Both the position numbers and the translations under genes were made by a program. From UBA10649 sp963842725 (GTDB lineage Bacteria > Actinomycetota > Actinomycetes > S36-B12), in contig CAWJHN010000004.1 of assembly GCA_963842725.1 (NCBI GenBank), positions 1,364,001 through 1,428,000 on the forward strand: a DNA stretch of 64,000 nt. The letters are read 5' to 3'. Positions 59,144 to 64,000 of this stretch are shown piece by piece. Within the stretch, counting starts at the first letter, position 1; every line of letters begins with the position of its first letter. The notes under the pieces were generated by a model. The model did no database searches. It worked only from the letters and a program-made list of their open reading frames with translations, and was not told the origin of the DNA.

Positions 59144-60285
59144 GCTCCGGCGGCGGCCGCCGGTTCCGTGGCGACCGGTGGCGGGATCGCCGGGAAGGGG
59201 TTCTCCGGATCGCGGCCGGTCAGGTACTTGGCCACCTTGTAGATGGCCCCAGCTACCGGGACGGCGATGAGCGCGCCGATGATGCCCATGGCGATGCCGC
59301 CGGCCGCGATCGCGAAGACGATGGCCAGCGGATGCAGGCTGACCGCCTTGCCCATGACCAGCGGCTGCAGGACATCGCCGTCGAAGGATCCGACGAGGAC
59401 CGTCAGCCCGACCACCAGCAGCGCTATCAGCGGCCCGCGCTCGGCGAGCGCTACGACGGCCGCGAAGAAGGTGGCCACCGGAGCGCCGATGACGGGGATG
59501 AACGCCCCCAGGAAGACGACCGCCGACAGTGCGGGCGCGAGCGGCACCTGCAGGATCGTCAGTCCGATGAAGACGAGCACGGCATCGGCGAAGGCCACGA
59601 TCACGATGCCCCGCGTGTAGCCCGAGATCGCATCCCAGGCCAGGTGGCCCGACACGTCGACCGGGGACTGAATGCGCCGGGGCATCCACGAGATGGTCCA
59701 GTCCCAGATCGACGTCGGGGTGAGCATGAAGAACACCACGCCGTAGAAGAACACCGACGCAGCGATCACGAGCGTGCCGATGGAGCCCAAGGCGCCCATC
59801 ACGTCTCCAGCGGCCGCCCCCGCCAGGGACTTGGCCCAGCTCTCGGCCTGCGCGATCAGGCTGGTGATGTTCTGGTCGGTCAGCTGGAGGGGACCGGTTC
59901 GCAGCCAGTCCTCGATCTGCTGCAGTCCGCTCTGCATGGACGCGATCAGCTTGGGTCCCTCGCCGATGGACGACCGGATCACGCTGCCGAGAATGACGAC
60001 AACGGCGGTTCCGATGACCAGCAGTGCCAGCACCATCGAGAGCACCTTGGGCAGGAAGCGGTGGAACACCTTCATGAGCGGCTGGGCCCATGCAGTCATC
60101 AGCATCGCGAAGAAGATCGCGAAGGCGACGGGCATGATGATGTCGAGGACGTAGCCCAGCAGCAGCAGCCCCGACAGGACCACGAGGGTCCGCCAGGTGA
60201 TGCCGGCCAGGACCTTCAGGGTGTCCGGCACCCCGTCACCCGCCGGGTCGGTGACCGTGGAATCCGGGGCAGAGTCTGCGCTCAT
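59140..60285 (-). CDS. AI-2E-family (PerM/YdiK-type) membrane protein
   Basis: 381 aa with about eight membrane helices: residues 29-70, 85-110 (the HRFLPKVLSMVLALLVIGT region), and a C-terminal group from about 155 to 365, including IPVIGAPVATFFAAVVALAE and the ILQPLVMG-like element DVLQPLVMGKAVSLHPL. The family is linked to autoinducer-2 export or to ion and peptide export; specific function is unknown. ATG 60285 is 6 nt from a TAGCCT hexamer. The stop overlaps the tag stop region. Confidence 0.86.
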   Translation of the reverse strand: MSADSAPDSTVTDPAGDGVPDTLKVLAGITWRTLVVLSGLLLLGYVLDIIMPVAFAIFFAMLMTAWAQPLMKVFHRFLPKVLSMVLALLVIGTAVVVILGSVIRSSIGEGPKLIASMQSGLQQIEDWLRTGPLQLTDQNITSLIAQAESWAKSLAGAAAGDVMGALGSIGTLVIAASVFFYGVVFFMLTPTSIWDWTISWMPRRIQSPVDVSGHLAWDAISGYTRGIVIVAFADAVLVFIGLTILQVPLAPALSAVVFLGAFIPVIGAPVATFFAAVVALAERGPLIALLVVGLTVLVGSFDGDVLQPLVMGKAVSLHPLAIVFAIAAGGIAMGIIGALIAVPVAGAIYKVAKYLTGRDPENPFPAIPPPVATEPAAAAGA

Positions 60286-60291
60286 GCCCCG

Positions 60292-60297
60292 AGGCTA
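60292..60297 (-). promoter_or_regulatory. Leaderless -10 (TAGCCT) for the AI-2E-family gene
   Basis: Six nt before ATG 60285 and just past the cupin stop, inside a same-strand cluster. Confidence 0.5.
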
Positions 60298-60298
60298 C

Positions 60299-60658
60299 TC
60301 AGGCGTCGAGGTTGTTGGCGGAGCGCTCGCCGATGTCCGGGACAGTGATCTCATCGTCGGAGGCCCGCGCCACCACGTACGTCGAGTCGTCGAGGAACTT
60401 GACGCCGAAGAAGCCGCCGGGGGCCACGTAGGTGCCGGCATCGCCTGCGCCGAGGACGGCGTCGTCGATCTGGATCCGACCGCTCACGACATACGTCACG
60501 CAGCCCTTGCTGTATCCGTGCGGAGGCACCGTGTCGCCCTTGCGGCCGTGGACGATCGTGAGCATGGCGCCGTCAGTGCGGAGCCTGGTGACCTCGGAGC
60601 GCAGGACGTTGCGCTCCCAGCTCATCTCGCTGCCGGGGACGGGGTTGAATGCCGACAT
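60299..60658 (-). CDS. Small cupin-domain protein
   Basis: 119 aa, a single cupin barrel: VPPHGYSKGCVTYVVSGRIQ and a second motif GDAGTYVAPGGFFGVKFLDD. The metal-binding His residues of motif 1 are reduced to one (PPHGYSKG), so it may be a binding or regulatory protein rather than an enzyme. ATG 60658 has GGGAGG upstream. It lies between the VOC gene (45 nt upstream) and the AI-2E-family gene (13 nt downstream) on the same strand. Confidence 0.75.
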   Translation of the reverse strand: MSAFNPVPGSEMSWERNVLRSEVTRLRTDGAMLTIVHGRKGDTVPPHGYSKGCVTYVVSGRIQIDDAVLGAGDAGTYVAPGGFFGVKFLDDSTYVVARASDDEITVPDIGERSANNLDA

Positions 60659-60703
60659 GTGGGTCCTCCCGTGTGTGCGTGGAACGTTGCCGAGGCGTGT
60701 GCG

Positions 60704-61339
60704 CTAGTCGATGCGGACGGAGCCGTGCGTCGTCGCGAACCAGACGGCGACCAGACCCGGATCGTCCCCGTCGACCCAGTCGACCCAGATCCCGTCGAGC
60801 GGGACGTCGTGCTCGGTGCCCAGCCACCCGGAGATCGCGTCGGGGTCGCCGGACATCTCGATGCGGTCGATGGCGACGGAGCCGCCGCCGACCGACGGAT
60901 GGTCGGACGTGGGGCTGGTCCACTGCACGAAGAACGGGAGCTGCGGGTCGGCCATGACGTCGAGGACGCCGAGCTGCTTCCAGCACAGGTCGTGCCCGTC
61001 GGGGCGGATGCGGTGCCCGGGGCGCGACTCGCGCCCGACGCGGGCCTCGACGACGGTGATGTCGTCGACCGCGACGCACCAGCTCATCCAGCCGCCACCG
61101 CCTTGTGCCCGTTGGGCGACGGCGCGGCCGAACGGAGCCTTCTCCGCGGCGGGGTGATCGAGTGCCGAGACGACCTCGACGTAGCAGCCGCTCGCGAGCG
61201 GCAGGATGAAGTTACGCGTCCCGAAGGAGGGATGCCGTCCGCCATCGATGAACGTGGCACCGAGGTCCGATCCGATTCGCTGGACGACGTCTGCCAGCTC
61301 GGCGGTCGTGCACGCGTACGAGATGTGGTCAAGCCGCAT
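60704..61339 (-). CDS. VOC/glyoxalase-like protein
   Basis: Glyoxalase_3-like protein of 211 aa. The first motif MRLDHISYACTTAELADVVQ and the SGCYVEVVSAL segment form a beta-alpha-beta-beta-beta unit with a metal-type His and Glu; a second degenerate unit is at GHRIRPDGHDLCWKQLGVLD and the later GSVAIDRIEMSG. Enzyme activity cannot be deduced. ATG 61339 is preferred because CAGTAT lies 6 nt upstream; an open frame continues 20 codons further but without homology. Confidence 0.75.
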   Translation of the reverse strand: MRLDHISYACTTAELADVVQRIGSDLGATFIDGGRHPSFGTRNFILPLASGCYVEVVSALDHPAAEKAPFGRAVAQRAQGGGGWMSWCVAVDDITVVEARVGRESRPGHRIRPDGHDLCWKQLGVLDVMADPQLPFFVQWTSPTSDHPSVGGGSVAIDRIEMSGDPDAISGWLGTEHDVPLDGIWVDWVDGDDPGLVAVWFATTHGSVRID

Positions 61340-61345
61340 GGTCGC

Positions 61346-61351
61346 ATACTG
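61346..61351 (-). promoter_or_regulatory. Leaderless -10 (CAGTAT) for the VOC gene
   Basis: Six nt before ATG 61339 on the minus strand. Confidence 0.4.
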
Positions 61352-61403
61352 CCCAATGCCGGATCGGCCCCTGCAGTTGACCCCCCTATCGCCGTTCATG
61401 TGG

Positions 61404-61409
61404 CAGGCT
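61404..61409 (+). promoter_or_regulatory. Possible leaderless -10 (CAGGCT) for the flippase-like gene
   Basis: Seven nt before ATG 61417; no ribosome site is present. Confidence 0.3.
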
Positions 61410-61416
61410 CGGCCCC

Positions 61417-62526
61417 ATGTCTGAGCCTGCAGCCCCAGTCACGTCGTCCGTCACGGCGAAGCTGGACAAGAAGAAGTCGATCATCCTCGGCGTCATCGGC
61501 CTCGCGGTCATCGTCCTGATCTTCTGGAAGGTGATCCCGCAGATCGGCAGCTACGAGGACGCCGTCATCGCGCTCCAGGACATGGGCGTCGGTGCCATGA
61601 TCGTCATCGGCGTCTCCGTCGTGATCTACCTGATCGCCTACGGCTTCCCCTTCATGGCAGCCACGCCGGGCCTGAAGTACTGGCGCTCGCAGCAGCTGAA
61701 CCAGGCCGCCTTCGCGATCAGCAACGGCGTGCCCGCGGGCGGCGCCTTCGGCCTCGCGGTGCAGTACGCCATGCTCGCCACCTACAAGATCCCTGGCACG
61801 GTGGCGACCGCGGCCATCACGGCGGTGGGCCTCTGGAGCATCTTCGTCAGCCTCGGACTGCCGATCCTGGGCGTCCTCGCCCTTGCTGCATCGGGGGGCG
61901 ACCTGCAGTACGGCTGGGCTGCCGTGCTCGGCCTGGTGATCCTCGTCGTGGCCATCGTCGTCTTCGTCCTGGTGATGCGGTCCGAGTCGCTGGCCGTGAA
62001 GGTCGGTCACCTCGGCAACCGGCTGGTCAAGCCGCTGCGGCCGCGGATCAAGGCTCTCGGCGACCTCGACCTCGTCGCACCGATCACCAAGTTCCGGGCA
62101 GACATGTACGGGCTGCTGAAGCGCCGATGGCTCGTCATCACTGTCGCCCAGGTGTCGGTGATCATGACGCAGTTCCTGATCTTCTACGTGTCGCTGCGCG
62201 GCGTGGAGGGCTGGGGCGAGGCGGGCACCTCCGTGCTGGCGGCGTTCGGAGCCTTCGGCACCGCACAGATCATGCTGATGGTCCCGATCACGCCCGGCGG
62301 CCTCGGCACGGTGGACGCGGTGATCATCGCCCTGCTGCAGAGCGTCGGCACCAGCGCGGGCGATGCGACGGCGGCCGACCTGGTCTGGCGGGCGGCGTCG
62401 TATGTGCCGCAGATCATCATCGGCATCATCGCCCTGATCACCTGGTTCAAGAAGGCCAATGAGGCATTCGCTGCGGTGTCGCCGGCGACGGACTCCGAAG
62501 CGGGCTCGGAGCCGACACCGGCCTGA
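61417..62526 (+). CDS. Flippase-like membrane protein (LPG_synthase_TM/UPF0104 family)
   Basis: 369 aa, about eight helices, the MprF flippase-like fold without the synthase domain. The family features are SNGVPAGGAFGLAVQYAMLA near 105 and VPITPGGLGTVDAVIIALLQ near 288. It lacks the kinase-like and N-terminal parts of the 35.5-38 kb gene, so the window holds two unequal paralogues. Related proteins may move lipid-linked molecules across the membrane; the cargo is not known. Confidence 0.8.
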   Translation: MSEPAAPVTSSVTAKLDKKKSIILGVIGLAVIVLIFWKVIPQIGSYEDAVIALQDMGVGAMIVIGVSVVIYLIAYGFPFMAATPGLKYWRSQQLNQAAFAISNGVPAGGAFGLAVQYAMLATYKIPGTVATAAITAVGLWSIFVSLGLPILGVLALAASGGDLQYGWAAVLGLVILVVAIVVFVLVMRSESLAVKVGHLGNRLVKPLRPRIKALGDLDLVAPITKFRADMYGLLKRRWLVITVAQVSVIMTQFLIFYVSLRGVEGWGEAGTSVLAAFGAFGTAQIMLMVPITPGGLGTVDAVIIALLQSVGTSAGDATAADLVWRAASYVPQIIIGIIALITWFKKANEAFAAVSPATDSEAGSEPTPA

Positions 62527-62629
62527 CGTCACCCGGCGTGTCGCGGCTCCCGCGGTCAGCGCGGTCCATAGGGTTGCACCGACCTGGTCGTCGCGGGAGG
62601 GGAAGCCTTCGGCGGCCAGGTCCTCTGTC

Positions 62630-62635
62630 TATCCT
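62630..62635 (+). promoter_or_regulatory. Leaderless -10 (TATCCT) for the SGNH gene
   Basis: Six nt before GTG 62642; one of the best -10 matches in the window. Confidence 0.55.
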
Positions 62636-62641
62636 GAGCAC

Positions 62642-63454
62642 GTGACTCGGGCATCGGGGGCCCGCCCCTGGCGGCGGTACGTGGCCCTGGGCGACAGCTT
62701 CACCGAGGGGCTCATGGACGACCTCGGTCCCGACGGCCGCCACCGCGGCTGGGCGGATCTGGTCGCCGCGGAGCTCGCCGCCCGTGCCCTCGCCGACGGC
62801 GCACCCGGGGTCGAGTACGCCAATCTGGCGGTGCGCGGTCGCCTGATCGCCGAGGTCGTGCGCGACCAGGTGCCGCAGGCCACGGCCATGGGACCAGACC
62901 TCGTGTCCATGGCTGTCGGCATCAACGATGCACTGCGTCGACGGTTCGACCTCGACGCGGCGGCGACCGATCTCGAGAACGGCGTCCGCCAGCTGCGCGG
63001 TGCCGGCACCGACGTGCTGGTCTTCGCATTCGGCGACCCGAGCCGGCGCTCGCGAGTCATGGGAGCGGTGCGCGAGCGCATCCGCGCCTACAACACCGCG
63101 GTGGCTGCGATCTCGGACCACCACGGCTGCTACCGCGTCGACTACTGGGACGTGGCTGCCTTGGACGATGACGTGTACTGGGACGCCGACCGCCTGCACC
63201 TGTCGCCGCGCGGACACCAGTTGGCGGCCTTGAGCGCCCTGGAGGCCCTAGGACTCGTCGACGACGGCTGGCGCACGCCCATTCCCGCATCGCCGGTGCC
63301 GCCCGTGCACCGACGGCTGGCGGCCCACGGCCGCTGGACCACCGGTCACCTGCTGCCCTGGGCCTACCGCCGGGCGCGCGGCGTGTCATCCGGCAACGGG
63401 ATCACGCCCAAGTACCCGGACTGGGTGCGAGTGCCAGCCGGACCGGGGGCGTGA
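62642..63454 (+). CDS. Cytosolic SGNH/GDSL hydrolase
   Basis: 270 aa. The motifs are YVALGDSFTEG (Ser near 19), an Asn-Gly region NLAVRGRL, GIND near 100 and the Asp-His pair in YWDADRLHLSPRGHQ near 185. A basic tail (YRRARGVSS) follows. It has no signal peptide, unlike the other SGNH enzyme at 12.3 kb, and is not close to it in sequence. GTG 62642 is chosen from the -10 six nt upstream; longer frames upstream have no homology. Substrate unknown. Confidence 0.82.
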   Translation: MTRASGARPWRRYVALGDSFTEGLMDDLGPDGRHRGWADLVAAELAARALADGAPGVEYANLAVRGRLIAEVVRDQVPQATAMGPDLVSMAVGINDALRRRFDLDAAATDLENGVRQLRGAGTDVLVFAFGDPSRRSRVMGAVRERIRAYNTAVAAISDHHGCYRVDYWDVAALDDDVYWDADRLHLSPRGHQLAALSALEALGLVDDGWRTPIPASPVPPVHRRLAAHGRWTTGHLLPWAYRRARGVSSGNGITPKYPDWVRVPAGPGA

Positions 63455-63515
63455 CGTCCGAGCCCGACCCCGGCAGAAGTACGAAATGCACTTCGGGTAT
63501 TGTCCACCCGACGAG

Positions 63516-63559
63516 CGACACGCAGGTTCGCCCGCCGGACGCACGACACGGAGGTTCGC
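63516..63559 (+). repeat. Direct repeat of 16 bp at the GreA-like start
   Basis: CGACACGCAGGTTCGC (63516-63531) recurs as CGACACGGAGGTTCGC (63544-63559), 28 nt apart, with one mismatch. The second copy contains the ribosome site and ends at the base before ATG 63560. Confidence 0.7.
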
Positions 63560-64000
63560 ATGCCCACAACCCAGCTTCGCGCCGATCGACCCGGTGACCG
63601 CAACGGCCGGCCCCAATTGACGCGTGCGGGGTACGCCCAGTTGTCCGCGCGGGTCGTCGACATCCGTGACCGGCGGCTGCCCGACATGCGGCCACTGCTG
63701 GTCGAAACCGAACGCGACGAGCGCGTCGTGGCGGACTTCGAGCGACTGCTGGAGGAGGCGGACACCATTGACGCGCTGCTGGCCAGCGCCGACGTCATCT
63801 CGATCGACCCCACGTCCGTCGACGGCCGCGTGACGCTGGGCATGCGCGTGCGCGTCACGATGGAGGAGGGCGCCGAGGCGTGGGTGCGGCCGGTCCACCC
63901 GGACGAGGCCTTCCTGGACGACGAGCGGATCTCGGCCACCTCGCCCCTGGCGATCGCGATCGTGGGTGCCCGTGCGGGGCACACGGTGTGGGTGGACGCG
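63560..64000 (+). CDS. GreA/GreB-like transcription factor (cut by window end)
   Basis: 147 codons are visible before the window ends; no stop is reached. The N-terminus has an odd short basic leader, then LTRAGYAQLSARVVDIRDRR and a helix with the LLVETERDERVVADFERLLE register, like the coiled coil of Gre factors. The C-terminal domain shows VTLGMRVRVTMEEGAEAW, then ERISATSPLAIAIVGARAGH, the SPLGxALLGxxxGD motif of GreA. The acidic tip residues that act on RNA polymerase are not clear, so it may be one of the actinobacterial Gre-like paralogues rather than GreA itself. ATG 63560 has GGAGG at 5 nt. Confidence 0.8.
   Translation, partial: MPTTQLRADRPGDRNGRPQLTRAGYAQLSARVVDIRDRRLPDMRPLLVETERDERVVADFERLLEEADTIDALLASADVISIDPTSVDGRVTLGMRVRVTMEEGAEAWVRPVHPDEAFLDDERISATSPLAIAIVGARAGHTVWVDA

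Noticed and set aside
1..64000. CRISPR arrays, transposases, integrases, tRNA and rRNA genes
   Set aside because: No regular spaced repeats, no recombinase or transposase motifs and no tRNA cloverleaf-like sequence were noticed on reading both strands; a dedicated tRNA search was not possible.

Overview
The window is 64 kb of high-GC DNA from an actinobacterium (Actinomycetota). The clearest taxonomic signals are the order hflX, dinG-type helicase, lexA, LysM division-inhibitor-like gene, nrdR, nrdJ (lexA next to a LysM gene and nrdR is the mycobacterial arrangement; lexA-nrdR-nrdJ is the Streptomyces one), a LexA box of the TCGAAC-N4-GTTCGA type, and many genes that appear to be translated without a leader. 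The order or genus cannot be told from the sequence. Almost all the window is coding; gene-free stretches are short, and no tRNA, rRNA, CRISPR array, transposase or phage gene was seen.

Layout. 1-6.5 kb: an osmoprotection operon, betA (cut by the window edge), betB, a ProV-like ATPase, a double ProW-like permease and a ProX-like lipoprotein, so that choline oxidation to glycine betaine and quaternary-amine uptake are encoded together. 6.6-16.9 kb: the housekeeping and SOS block hflX, dinG-like helicase, aldo/keto reductase and lexA, then the divergent LysM gene, a secreted SGNH hydrolase, nrdR and the B12-dependent ribonucleotide reductase nrdJ. LexA boxes and probable NrdR boxes can be read directly. 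17-23 kb: secreted proteins of unclear role (DUF1254/DUF1214, a YVTN beta-propeller, a propeller-phosphoesterase). 23.4-32.7 kb: an ABC exporter pair, glycogen debranching enzyme GlgX, an MmpL-like transporter, an MFS transporter and a zinc alcohol dehydrogenase. 32.7-41.4 kb: membrane and envelope genes, including a TAT-exported metallo-beta-lactamase-fold protein, a carotenoid-synthesis-family membrane protein, a very unusual kinase-like/flippase-like fusion, an amidase, a hydratase and a CDF metal transporter.

41.5-49 kb: a PAS/GGDEF signalling protein translationally coupled to an alpha/beta hydrolase, a YbaK-type deacylase, the cysteine pair cysK-cysE (CysE ends in the isoleucine expected to dock into CysK), an AspT/YidE-type transporter and an AIM24-family protein. 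49-64 kb: a zinc dehydrogenase, pyruvate:ferredoxin oxidoreductase with a dihydroorotate-dehydrogenase-like partner, a YghZ-like reductase coupled to a lipoprotein, a TipA-type MerR regulator with a textbook 19-bp-spacer operator, a patatin coupled to tag, an AI-2E-family membrane protein, a cupin, a VOC protein, a flippase-like membrane protein, an SGNH hydrolase and a GreA/GreB-like factor that runs off the end.

The most notable non-gene signals are: about 15 starts preceded by an A-NNN-T type -10 hexamer exactly 6-8 nt upstream (leaderless transcription); a 63-bp palindromic element present twice, each copy the exact reverse complement of the other; two LexA boxes between lexA and the LysM gene; a pair of NrdR-like boxes 32 bp apart flanking a perfect 14-bp palindrome; and a short cysteine-containing upstream reading frame that overlaps the start of a secreted propeller gene.
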